From Planctomycetota bacterium (GTDB lineage Bacteria; Planctomycetota; MHYJ01; JACPRB01): 50,308 nucleotides of DNA. This document shows positions 8,286-16,737 of the stretch, one piece after another. The notes under the pieces were generated by a model. The model worked only from the letters and a program-made list of their open reading frames with translations, did no database searches and was not told the origin of the DNA. Location of the stretch: assembly GCA_016209705.1 (NCBI GenBank), contig JACQVR010000092.1:1-50308 (forward strand), read 5' to 3'. The stretch's first letter is position 1; every line of letters starts with the position of its first letter. A program made the position numbers and the translations under genes.

Positions 8286-8585
8286 TCAGGAAACGTCAAG
8301 AACGCAGTTCTCCGTTCCGAAAGGGTTCGGAACGCGGACCAAGGCGTCTGGATCGTCCCGCCACTCTCCGTCGATCAGCAACCGATACTGATGCCGCCCG
8401 GAAGGAAGCCGCAGCGTTCCAAACCACTCATCGTCGGACTTCATGTCGAGGCGGATTCCGTCCCGGCTCCAGTTGGTGAAATCGCCCGTGACCACGACTT
8501 CCTTGGCGCCCGGGGCTCGAACGACAAACGGGATGTCCCGATCGGCTGTCCGTTGCATCTGCGGCACGAATGGCTTCTTTTGCAT
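8286..8585 (-). CDS. Small CBM48/AMPK-beta-like glycogen-binding domain protein
   Basis: This is a 99-residue stand-alone domain. The pattern VVRAPGAKEVVVTGDFTNWSRDGIRLDMKSDDEWFGTLRLPSGRHQYRLLIDGEWRDDP is characteristic of CBM48 (glycogen/starch-binding, isoamylase N-terminal or AMPK-beta type). It includes the FTNW carbohydrate-contact tryptophan and the GRHQYRLLIDGEW strand pair. No catalytic domain is attached. Free-standing members are thought to bind alpha-glucans or to regulate. An AGGAGGG at 8592-8597 fixes the start. The stretch upstream (8586-8715) is locally AT-rich and may hold its promoter. It has no functional link to its neighbours that I can see. Confidence 0.85.
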   Translation of the reverse strand: MQKKPFVPQMQRTADRDIPFVVRAPGAKEVVVTGDFTNWSRDGIRLDMKSDDEWFGTLRLPSGRHQYRLLIDGEWRDDPDALVRVPNPFGTENCVLDVS

Positions 8586-8715
8586 CTGAGCCCTCCTGAA
8601 CCTTCACCTCTCCGCTCATGCCCGGCGATAGCTGGCCGCCCGGTTTACATTTTAGGACAAACTTCCACAGGCTTCACTATCACAACCATTTTCAGGGCAA
8701 GGAGATGCTGAACTT

Positions 8716-10140
8716 TCACAAAATTTCACCGCGCCGGATTGAGGCGAACGCAAAGATCAGCACCGCGCCGACAACCGCCGCAGCCGTTCCAAAAGGGGTC
8801 GCAGGCGGCACCGACATGCCGCAGACCTTGGCGACGTCTCCCTCCCCCGGGACCTTCGGCGCCTCGACGCGGAAGCTGGCCACCGTGCTCCAGTCGCTCG
8901 AAATCCCTTCCTCACTCCAGCCCTTCACCCGCCAGTACTTGACCTGACGTGAACGTTCCGCGCTCAAGAAGAGTGATACACGCGTGGCGGAAAGATCCGC
9001 GGCGTGAGCCTCGATGTCCTGCGGCTGAAAGTTCAATTCGGTCGCGACTTCGATTTCGTATGTCATCGTCGACCCCTGCGGATCGATCGACGGCGTCCAT
9101 TCGAATCGAACCTCCTCTCCTTCGGCCGCACCCGCGACGATGTTCACATCCACCGGCCGGACGGGCACCGGCGTCGAGGGCCGCCGCAGAGCGACGTCCC
9201 CAGCTCCCACGTGCCGACGGCCCCGGTCGCGTCGAAAGGCGCGAAGCGCACTTCACTGAGACGCGGCTGGCCGGTGGCTTGAGCTCCCCCGGTCACATAG
9301 AGATAACCATCCAAGGCGTCCGCCCCGAATACCCGCCTTCCCTGACCGGGCAAGGGCGTCGTCGCGACCCACGGCCCGGTTGTCCCGTCGTCATGGATCG
9401 CGGCGAATTGAACGTCGGGCCGCATGCGGCTGCCGTCGCGTCCTCCCAGGACATAAAGGCGATCAATGTAAGCGACGGCCGAATGCTGATATCGCGCCAC
9501 CGCGAAGGGCGGCCCATCCTTCCATTCGCTCAATGTCCCATCGGCGTTGATTCGGGCGCTCTGGACGCGATCGAGGTACGTATTCGTTTCAGCAACGACC
9601 GCTCCGGACCTCCCGCCGGTCGCGTAGAGACACCCATTATACGCGACGCAGGCGGTCCGGTACCGCGGAGGCGTCAGGGGCGTCGTGGCGCTCCAGGCGC
9701 TCACGCTTCCATCCGGCATCAGCGTCGCGAAATGAACCTCCTCCAGGATTTGATCGTCGCCACCTCCTTCCGCCGGCACTCTTCCGGCTAATATGTAGAG
9801 GCGGCCGTTATAGGCCGCCGATGAATGACCCGTTCGCGGCCGGATCATCGGGGTGGTGACGCGCCAACGGCCGACACGGCCCTCATCCAGGATGTCGGCG
9901 ACATGAACGCTGCTTGCCTCGTCAAGGCTTGCTAATCCTCAATGCCTCCCGAACTTCCATACGCTGATTCCCTGATGAGTTTGAGGTTCCGGTAACCGGC
10001 GCGGAGATCGATCACGTTCTCATCCGCTTGTCCCCAATGGACATTTCCGAACAGGTAGACCTTTCCATCGTCGCACCAGAGGGGACGACCCCAGTCTATG
10101 TCGTCATGGACCCGTTCCCATCGCCCGATCTGGTCTGATG
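8716..10140 (-). pseudogene. Kelch-repeat/FN3 surface protein broken by frameshifts
   Basis: Three pieces in different frames together read as one protein. First, 9932-~10140 encodes one Kelch blade (IGRWERV...DDGKVYLFG) and then stops. Second, ~9940-9144 encodes about four blades with the repeated pattern DG-x-W, PRYxxACVAYNGxLYxxGG. Third, 8716-~9200 encodes an FN3-like domain (VRFEWTPSIDPQGSTMTYEIEVA...YWRVKGWSEEG) and a C-terminal hydrophobic anchor (AAAVVGAVLIFAFA). The second and third frames overlap at a GGGG run near 9196, where one indel would rejoin them. An intact version would be an exported, membrane-anchored beta-propeller protein. A sequencing error could explain a single break, but two breaks favour decay. 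Confidence 0.7.
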
Positions 10141-10166
10141 GCGGGAATCTCGATCGTCGCAGTCGC

Positions 10167-10430
10167 CTATCTTTTTTTCTGCACGCGCGGGCGCACGTCA
10201 AAACCGGCCTTCCCGAACTCCTCGTCGAACGTCAGGATCTCCCGGATCCTGAGATCGCGCAGGACGGCGATGCTGATCGTGTCCACGCATGAAAAGGCAA
10301 GCTGAGCGTATTTCCGAAAGACGTCGCGCGCGCGTGCACGGCGCCGGCGGTCCACTTCTACGAGGCTCGCCACTTCTTCGTCTTCCAGAAGTTCCCACAA
10401 TCGATCCGCCGCCTCGCTCCTTCTCCTACG
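10167..10430 (-). pseudogene. C-terminal half of a VapC-type PIN-domain toxin
   Basis: The minus frame from about 10430 encodes SEAADRLWELLEDEEVASLVEVD, then FRKYAQLAFSCVDTIS and LRIREILTFDEEFGKAGF, with a stop at 10167. This is the typical second half of a PIN-domain VapC, with two of the acidic active-site residues (Asp in CVDTIS, Asp in LTFDEEF). The N-terminal half, with its first Asp (DTS-type motif) and Glu, is absent. The sequence preceding it belongs to a different decayed gene (DUF2169) in another frame. No VapB antitoxin is visible. It is a truncated, presumably inactive toxin joined to a foreign neighbour. Confidence 0.65.
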
Positions 10431-10680
10431 CTTCGTCGCACTCGCCGGCGTGCTCGCGACGGGGCGTCCTGACTCGGTCGACGGGCCCGAATCCGAGGGG
10501 GCCGGACCGCCGCCTCGGCGACGAGAGGAGATCCGCGGGATCTTCTATGATGGGGACCCACGGGCCGACGAGATGCTGCGGCCGGACCGCGAAGCCTCGA
10601 CCCACCGGATTGCGCGGCCCCCCATCGCGGCGCGTCGGGTTGCCACCGAACGGGTGGCGGTTTGGCTGTTTCGGCGGTCC
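10426..10680 (-). pseudogene. DUF2169-family (T6SS-associated) gene fragment
   Basis: One minus-strand frame reads HPFGGNPTRRDGGPRNPVGRG, then VGPWVPIIEDPADLL, SSPRRRSGPLGFGPVDRV, and ends at a stop at 10426-10428. The FGG, NPVGRGF, EDP and GFGP blocks in this order match DUF2169, a family encoded beside vgrG genes that is thought to help load or accompany T6SS effectors. Only ~80 residues survive. No start precedes it, and the frame runs into the PIN fragment. It lies directly downstream of vgrG, where an intact DUF2169 gene would be expected, so the local effector module appears lost. Confidence 0.6.
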
Positions 10681-10717
10681 CGGCCTTCCACGGGAAATCG
10701 CATTTCTTGCGGCGGGC

Positions 10718-12925
10718 TCAATTCTGGAGAACTTTGCTCCCCTTCAAGGCCACATCCTTGGACGCCTTGGCCGAGACCCCGCCCGACGCCTTGATGGTGA
10801 TGTCCTTCCCTTGAATGATGATGTCGCCGTTTTTCTTCAGCGTGATCGACGCGCTCCCCGCCTTCAACACCACGTCCTTGCTGGATTCGACCTGCACGCT
10901 GTCCTTGGCCACCACGGAATATTGCTTGTCAACCTTTTCGGTATGCGAGCCTCCGACCGTTACCGTGAAGTCCTTTCCCACGGACGTCGACTTGCCGCCG
11001 CCTACGCTTTCGCCGGCGCTCCCCCCTACGGATTCCATGACCGCGCCGCCGACCTCCGAAGCCTTGGCGGCGCCGACGGTCTCGTTCATGGCGCCGGCCA
11101 CGCCGATCTGGAACGCGCCCCCGATGGCGACCATCTTCGCGGCTCCGACGGTTTCGGAAGAGCTGGCCCCCACGGTTTCGCTCTTGTTGGCCCCGACGTT
11201 GATCGTCTGATTGCTCCCGATCGTCTCCGTGTGATTCACCCCCACCTGGGTCGTCTTGTTCTTGCCGATGGTTTCGCTCTGGTCCGCGCCCACCGTCTTC
11301 GTCCGGTTGTTGCCGACGTCCAGGGTCTCGTCATGGCCAACGGATTGCGTCTTGTCGTTCTCGATCTTGATGTTCCAGTCCTTCTGCCCGTGAAGGTAGA
11401 CGTGCTCGCTGCCTTTCGTATCGTCGAAGCGGAACTCGTTGTTCCCCCCGCTGAGCAGGACGCACTGCGTGTGATTCCCGCCGACGACCGGGCTTCCCGT
11501 CTCGGGGTTGGGAATGGATCCGATGATGATCGGGCGGTCGGGATCGCCGTTGAGAAATCCGACCAGGACCTCGACCCCCTTGTGCAGGGGACAATGAAAT
11601 CCGTAATTCGGTCCGGCATACGGCTGGGCCATCCGCAGATAGCTGGACGCCTTGCCGTCCTTCTTGTCGGACAGGTCCCAGGCCAATTTCACCTTGTATC
11701 GTCCCTGATCGTCGATCTCCGCGTACTGGCCGTCGCCCGCGGCGTCGACTTTCCCGGTGAAGACGCCTTGGACGATCGGAACGGGCGTCCGCCGAGGCGG
11801 GCGGAATGAGAGCTCCGCGGGAAGCGCGGAAAATTCATTGCGATAGGATGCGCCCTCGGGAATCCCCAGGCCGGCTTTCCCTGCGCTCTGCGACCCCTCA
11901 TGACGCGCCCGAACGATCAGGTACTCCGTGTCGTATTCGGCGTGATACCCCTTCAACGCAAACACATACCCCGCGCGGAAGGCCCGACAGTTGGTCTTGC
12001 CCAGGATGTTTTTCTGGGCGCATCGGAACTCTTCCGCGCGAATTTTCGCCAGACGACCCCCTTCGCCGGGATCGATGAATCCCCCGGGATAGTCATACAC
12101 CTCCGCGACGCCGTCGGAATCGACGTCGCTTTCGGACGTGAGCCCCAGGCTCGGCTTCTGGTCGTCGTAATCGTTCAGGATGACTTTCTTGGGGATCACC
12201 GAATGCCGCAGAATGAGCTCATGCACCTGCTCTTCCTCGATCCACGTTCCTCCTTCCTGGGAAGCACGCCCCACCGCGGCTCCCCCCTCGATCGGGTTGT
12301 ACTCCAGGGCGCTATGCGCGGACACTTTGGCGTAGGCCTGGGTTCCGTCTCCGAACACGATCTTGTCGTGATCGTCGGACTCCTCGAAAAAATAAAAAAT
12401 CCCTTCGTGCTCCATGAGACGGGACAGGAAGTCGAGATCCGACTCCTGGAATTGCAGCACGAACTCCCTTTTGGCGTACGATGCGGACAGCCTCAGCTCG
12501 TAGTCCTCGGAGGCGAACCCGACTCCTTGAAGCACTTTCTCGATGATCTCCGGCATGGCGACGTCGAGGAAGATCCGGGTCTGCCGGCTGAGCGACATCT
12601 TCCACACCCGAGGCACGAGCTCGACCCGGTAAAAGGCCCAATCTTTGGTGGCTCCCATGACCTCCAACGACGCGACCATGCCAGGAACCCGCAGCGTCTC
12701 GTAGTCGCTCGACCCCGGCAGGGGGTGGCGGAGTTCCAGGTGCGCGGGCTGCCGCAGCACGTCCTGAACATCGAGCGACGACAGCGTGTCGGCGGATGAG
12801 AGCAAGTACAACGTATACCGGTAAGGCCGGGAGATCTCTTCCGTCGCCTCGAATCGGTAGATCTGAAACTGATCCGAAGCCGCTTTGGATTGGAAATCGA
12901 GGTAAATCTGGGCCGTCTGTTCCAT
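10718..12925 (-). CDS. vgrG: T6SS spike protein VgrG (TssI)
   Basis: This 735-residue protein forms the trimeric spike capping the Hcp tube, with a gp27-like N-terminus and a gp5-like C-terminus. The N-terminal region begins with FQIYRFEATEEISRPYRYTLYLLS. The central hallmark is KVKLAWDLSDKK...YLRMAQPYAGPNYGFHCPLHKGVEVLVGFLNGDPDRPIIIGSIPNP (about residues 410-480). After NNEFRFDDTKGSEHVYLHGQKD comes a long run of VG-containing 8-10 residue units (ETIGxNxTxxVG), the needle beta-helix. The protein ends with SASITLKKNGDIIIQGKDITIKASGG. There is no C-terminal effector domain. A GGAGAG site precedes the ATG. A hairpin repeat separates it from clpV. Confidence 0.97.
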   Translation of the reverse strand: MEQTAQIYLDFQSKAASDQFQIYRFEATEEISRPYRYTLYLLSSADTLSSLDVQDVLRQPAHLELRHPLPGSSDYETLRVPGMVASLEVMGATKDWAFYRVELVPRVWKMSLSRQTRIFLDVAMPEIIEKVLQGVGFASEDYELRLSASYAKREFVLQFQESDLDFLSRLMEHEGIFYFFEESDDHDKIVFGDGTQAYAKVSAHSALEYNPIEGGAAVGRASQEGGTWIEEEQVHELILRHSVIPKKVILNDYDDQKPSLGLTSESDVDSDGVAEVYDYPGGFIDPGEGGRLAKIRAEEFRCAQKNILGKTNCRAFRAGYVFALKGYHAEYDTEYLIVRARHEGSQSAGKAGLGIPEGASYRNEFSALPAELSFRPPRRTPVPIVQGVFTGKVDAAGDGQYAEIDDQGRYKVKLAWDLSDKKDGKASSYLRMAQPYAGPNYGFHCPLHKGVEVLVGFLNGDPDRPIIIGSIPNPETGSPVVGGNHTQCVLLSGGNNEFRFDDTKGSEHVYLHGQKDWNIKIENDKTQSVGHDETLDVGNNRTKTVGADQSETIGKNKTTQVGVNHTETIGSNQTINVGANKSETVGASSSETVGAAKMVAIGGAFQIGVAGAMNETVGAAKASEVGGAVMESVGGSAGESVGGGKSTSVGKDFTVTVGGSHTEKVDKQYSVVAKDSVQVESSKDVVLKAGSASITLKKNGDIIIQGKDITIKASGGVSAKASKDVALKGSKVLQN

Positions 12926-12940
12926 GGCGGACTCTCCGAA

Positions 12941-13060
12941 AGAAGCCAGGAGTCAGGAGCCAGAAGTCGGAAGAGAATCCAGAATCAAGAATCGAGAATC
13001 AAGAAAGTCGCGCGAAGCGCGTTCCTTACTCTGGCTTCTGACTCCTGGCTTCTGACTTCT
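12941..13060. repeat. Imperfect inverted repeat of AGAAGCCAGGAGTC-type words
   Basis: The left arm (12941-12963) and the right arm (13031-13053) are complementary at 22 of 23 positions, and both are made of AGAAGCCAG/GAGTCAG words. The inner part holds iterated AGAATC words and a CGCGCGAAGCGCG mini-hairpin. It fills the clpV-vgrG gap and supplies the last codons of clpV. Confidence 0.8.
13004..13040 (+). repeat. 37-nt dispersed repeat, copy 1
   Basis: Begins AAAGTCGCGCGAAGCGCG and ends TCTGGCTTCTG. It matches 19698-19734 at 36 of 37 positions. It includes a CGCGC-GAA-GCGCG hairpin. Confidence 0.85.
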
Positions 13061-15719
13061 CCGCTGGCATAAACTCCAACGTGAATTCACCCTTGTCGTC
13101 CAAGCCGATTTTCAACCGGTCGGGCAGCGGGCCCTCGCTCATCTGCCGCAGGATCTCCGTGGAGATCCGCGGCAGCAGCGTGCTCGACAGGATGTGGTCG
13201 ATGTTGCGCGCCCCCGTCTCGACCTCCGTGCAGCGCTGGACGATGCTTTCAATCAGCCGCGGATCCGAGTCGAGCCGCATGCGATGGCTCTCCAGAAGTC
13301 GGCCCGCGAGCTGGTCCACCTTGAGCTGCACGATCTCCTTCATCACCTCGGGCCCGATGGGATAGAACGGAACGATCGTCATCCGCGCCAGGAGCGCCGG
13401 CTTGAAGTGCCGGCTGAGGGCGGGGCGAATCGCGCCCGTGAGCTGTTCGAGATCCGGCTTCTCTTGCTGACACGATTCCATGATCAAGTCGGACGCCAGG
13501 TTGCTCGTCATGAAGATCACGGTGTCCTTGAAATCGACCTCCCGCCCTTCGCCGTCCGCCAGCATGCCCTTGTCGAACACCTGATAGAAGAGGTTCATGA
13601 CTTCGGGATGCGACTTCTCGACCTCGTCGAGCAGCACGCACGAATACGGCCGCTGCCGCACCGCTTCGGTCAAAACGCCGCCTTCCCCGTAACCTACGTA
13701 GCCCGGCGGCGAGCCGATGAGCCGCGAGACGGTGTGCTTCTCCTGGAACTCCGACATGTTGATGACCGTGAGCGAGCGATCGCCGCCGAACAGCAGCTCC
13801 GCGACGCCCAGCGCGCACTCCGTCTTGCCGACGCCGCTGGGTCCGACGAAGAGGAAACATCCCATGGGCTGGCGCGGGTGCTTCAACCCCGCCTTGGCCG
13901 CGCGAATCGCGCGCGCCACGATCTCCAGCACGTGATCCTGGCCTTTGATGCGCTTGCCGAGATTTTCCTCCATCCTCAGGATCGAGGCGGCTTCGTCCCG
14001 CACCATCTTGCCGACCGGAATCCCCGTCCAATCCGACACGACGCGGGCAATGACTTCGGAATTGACGTCGGCATGAATGAGCGGATCCTTCCCTTGGATA
14101 TCACGCAACTCGGCGAGCGCCGCATCGAGATCTTTGCGAAGCGCTTCGGGATCCATCTTGGTCCGCGTCTTGGTCTCTCCCTTCTCGCCCTTCTCGGGCG
14201 ACTCGAGACGGCGGCGGATTCCCAGGATGCGCTCCACCACCTCTTTCTCTTTCTGCCAGCGCTCGGTGAGCGTCTTCTGCTCCTCCTTCGACTTCTGAAT
14301 CTCCTGGTCCAGCTCCTGGATCCGCGGGTCCCGCCCCTCGATGCCGCCGGATCGATCCCGCTTGTGCCCGGCCAGTTCCCGTTCCAGCGTCTGGATCCGG
14401 CGCTCGACGTCCTGGAGCGCGTCGGGCTTCGACGTCAGCGCGATCTTCACCCGCGCCGCCGCCGTATCGACCAGGTCCACGCCCTTGTCCGGATGCTGGC
14501 GTCCCGAGATGTAGCGGCTTCCCAGGCGCGCGGCCGCCTGGAGCGCGTCGTCGCGAATGGCGACGCCGTGCGAGGACTCGTAGCGGTCGCGCAACCCGCG
14601 CAGCATGGTGACCACGTCGTCCTCTCCGGGTTCGTCGAGCTTGACGAGCTGGAACCGGCGGGCGAGCGCAGCGTCCTTCTCGAAGTACTTCTTGTATTCG
14701 CTCCACGTCGTGGCGGCGATGGTGCGCAGCTCGCCGCGCGCCAGCGCCGGCTTGAGCAGGTTGGCCGCGTCGCTGCCTCCCGCGGCGCCGCCGGCGCCGA
14801 TCAGCGTATGGGCTTCATCGATGAATAGAATGATGGGCTTGGGTGAAGCCTTCACCTCGTCGATTACCTGCTTGAGTCGATTCTCGAACTCCCCTCTCAC
14901 TCCGGCGCCCGCCTGGAGCAATCCCATGTCCAGGCCGAGGATCTCGACGTCCCGCAGCACGTCCGGAACGTCGCCCTCAACCACGCGCAGCGCCAATCCC
15001 TCGACGACGGCCGTTTTGCCGACGCCCGCTTCGCCGACGATGATGGGATTGTTCTTCCGGCGCCGCCCCAGGATGTCGATCATCTGCCGGATTTCCCGGT
15101 CGCGACCGAATACGGGATCAATGGCGCCTTCCCGAGAGCGCGCCGTGAAGTTGACCGTGAACCGCTTGAGCGCTTCGCCCGCCGGCGCCGCCGCGCCCGC
15201 TCCGCCGCCGCGCTCCTCCGCCCCGCGCTCGAATCGCGCGGCCCCCTCGGTCGATTTCATCACGATCGCGGCGTACTGGGTTTTCAGCTCGTCCGGACGG
15301 ACGCCCCCGAGCAATTCGCTGTAGTCTTCCGACGTGAACCGCGCGGGATTCGCCAGGAGCGCCCGAAGCAGCACGCCCGACCGGACCTCGGCGAGATGAT
15401 GGTCGATCGAGGAGAGGACCCACGCCTCCTGAAACCAATCAATCAGGAGCGGCGAAAAGACCGGCTTTCCGGGATTGCCCGTCTTGAATCCTTCGATGAT
15501 CCCTTGAAGCGCCTTGCGCACGCGGGACGCGTCGATTTCGAAGTGGCGCAGGATCTGCGACAGGTCCGCGCCCGGATCCTCGAGCATCTGAAGCAGCATG
15601 TGCTCGACCGTGACCTGGTAGTGCGCGCGAGAGACGCACAGCCCGGCCGCCGCCTCGAGCGAGCGCGTGCAGAATCGATCAAGCCGAGCGAGCAACACCT
15701 TCAGGTCAACGCTGGCCAT
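13026..15719 (-). CDS. clpV: T6SS sheath-disassembly ATPase ClpV (TssH)
   Basis: This 897-residue Hsp100/ClpB-type AAA+ protein recycles the contracted TssB-TssC sheath. It has an N-terminal ClpN-like repeat domain (~1-160). AAA-1 carries Walker A GEAGVGKT at 229-236. A coiled middle domain (~410-540) follows, and AAA-2 carries Walker A GPSGVGKT near 625 and Walker B VLLDEVEKSH. The last eleven residues (EKSEARSQKPE) are encoded by the intergenic repeat at 13031-13060, not by conserved domain sequence, so the ancestral end was probably near FMPA. The start overlaps the end of tssG by 14 bp, so the two are probably translationally coupled. Confidence 0.96.
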   Translation of the reverse strand: MASVDLKVLLARLDRFCTRSLEAAAGLCVSRAHYQVTVEHMLLQMLEDPGADLSQILRHFEIDASRVRKALQGIIEGFKTGNPGKPVFSPLLIDWFQEAWVLSSIDHHLAEVRSGVLLRALLANPARFTSEDYSELLGGVRPDELKTQYAAIVMKSTEGAARFERGAEERGGGAGAAAPAGEALKRFTVNFTARSREGAIDPVFGRDREIRQMIDILGRRRKNNPIIVGEAGVGKTAVVEGLALRVVEGDVPDVLRDVEILGLDMGLLQAGAGVRGEFENRLKQVIDEVKASPKPIILFIDEAHTLIGAGGAAGGSDAANLLKPALARGELRTIAATTWSEYKKYFEKDAALARRFQLVKLDEPGEDDVVTMLRGLRDRYESSHGVAIRDDALQAAARLGSRYISGRQHPDKGVDLVDTAAARVKIALTSKPDALQDVERRIQTLERELAGHKRDRSGGIEGRDPRIQELDQEIQKSKEEQKTLTERWQKEKEVVERILGIRRRLESPEKGEKGETKTRTKMDPEALRKDLDAALAELRDIQGKDPLIHADVNSEVIARVVSDWTGIPVGKMVRDEAASILRMEENLGKRIKGQDHVLEIVARAIRAAKAGLKHPRQPMGCFLFVGPSGVGKTECALGVAELLFGGDRSLTVINMSEFQEKHTVSRLIGSPPGYVGYGEGGVLTEAVRQRPYSCVLLDEVEKSHPEVMNLFYQVFDKGMLADGEGREVDFKDTVIFMTSNLASDLIMESCQQEKPDLEQLTGAIRPALSRHFKPALLARMTIVPFYPIGPEVMKEIVQLKVDQLAGRLLESHRMRLDSDPRLIESIVQRCTEVETGARNIDHILSSTLLPRISTEILRQMSEGPLPDRLKIGLDDKGEFTLEFMPAEKSEARSQKPE

Positions 15720-16737
15720 GGAGTCTCCCCTGGACTAGAAATCTCAAGGACGGATCCGCATCCGGCGCCGAGCCGAGCCACGCCGACCACCCGAGGTACG
15801 CCGTCTCGGCGCCCAGCCTCACGGGGACCGCCTCCTCCCGGCGCAGGCGCACTTCCAACTCGTACTGGAGCGCGTCGATGTTGAACAGATCCGTGATCGC
15901 CTCCAGGCGGGCGGTATTCGGGCCGGGCGGGAGAAACGACAGATACGTGGCGAAATCGACGGGGCCGAGGTGAATTCGAAACGTGGCCGTCCGGTCGGGA
16001 ATGCGACTCCCCAGCGTGAGGTTCACCCCGAGTTCCGTGGCGCGCTTTCCCAGGCGATTCCGCTCCTCCTCGACGATTTCGAGCGGCCGCTCGACGCACT
16101 GCTGCACGGCGACGGAGACGTCCGAAAAGTAATCCGCCAGAATGCCGCGCAGCGCCGCGGCGGAATGGGGGTTCTGCGCCAGAAGCCCGAGGTACGCCAG
16201 CAGCCGGATGGGCGGGATGACGACGCCGGAAGGCACGATGTCCGCGCCCAATCCGGCCAGCACCAGGAGGCGCCGCGAAATGCGGTCGGCGCCGCCGGCC
16301 TGGAATTGGATCGCGTAGCGATACTTCTCCCACACGCGATACAGGAGCGAGACCAGACGGTGATGGAAAAGGTCCACGAAGCCGGGGATCAGACTCGCTT
16401 CCGCGTCCGGCTCGTGCAGGTCCTCGGTGTAGTACGTGGGCAGCGGCGATCCGGCGCCGAAGACGCCCAGGAACGCCGTCGTCAGCTCGATGCGCGGCCC
16501 TCCGTCCGGCCGTTCCGCCGGGCGGACCGACTCGATGTCCGCGGAGGCGAATCCCAGCGAGCGGGTGCACAGGAAGCGAAGCACCTCCTGATCGGGTGGT
16601 CCCTGGTGGCCCACGCGAGGAGCCTGGGGAAACGCCTTCTGGATCGCGTGGACCGCCTGGAAAAACGAGTACTTGGAGCCCCGTTCCAGGAGATCCCGAA
16701 TCACATGAGCGTCCGTCCACCGAGCCTCGGCGGCCAC
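15706..16737 (-). CDS. tssG: T6SS baseplate protein TssG
   Basis: This 343-residue TssG (ImpH/VasB) is a wedge subunit of the baseplate with TssE, TssF and TssK. The N-terminal region SKYSFFQAVHAIQKAFPQAPRVGHQGPPDQEVLRF is typical, as are FLGVFGAGSPLPTYYTEDL and FVDLFHHRLVSLLYRVWEKYRY. The start codon is GTG, lying inside the 3' end of tssF with a 37-bp overlap. Its own 3' end overlaps clpV by 14 bp. This compact tssF-tssG-clpV arrangement suggests coupled translation. Confidence 0.95.
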   Translation of the reverse strand: MAAEARWTDAHVIRDLLERGSKYSFFQAVHAIQKAFPQAPRVGHQGPPDQEVLRFLCTRSLGFASADIESVRPAERPDGGPRIELTTAFLGVFGAGSPLPTYYTEDLHEPDAEASLIPGFVDLFHHRLVSLLYRVWEKYRYAIQFQAGGADRISRRLLVLAGLGADIVPSGVVIPPIRLLAYLGLLAQNPHSAAALRGILADYFSDVSVAVQQCVERPLEIVEEERNRLGKRATELGVNLTLGSRIPDRTATFRIHLGPVDFATYLSFLPPGPNTARLEAITDLFNIDALQYELEVRLRREEAVPVRLGAETAYLGWSAWLGSAPDADPSLRFLVQGRLHGQR

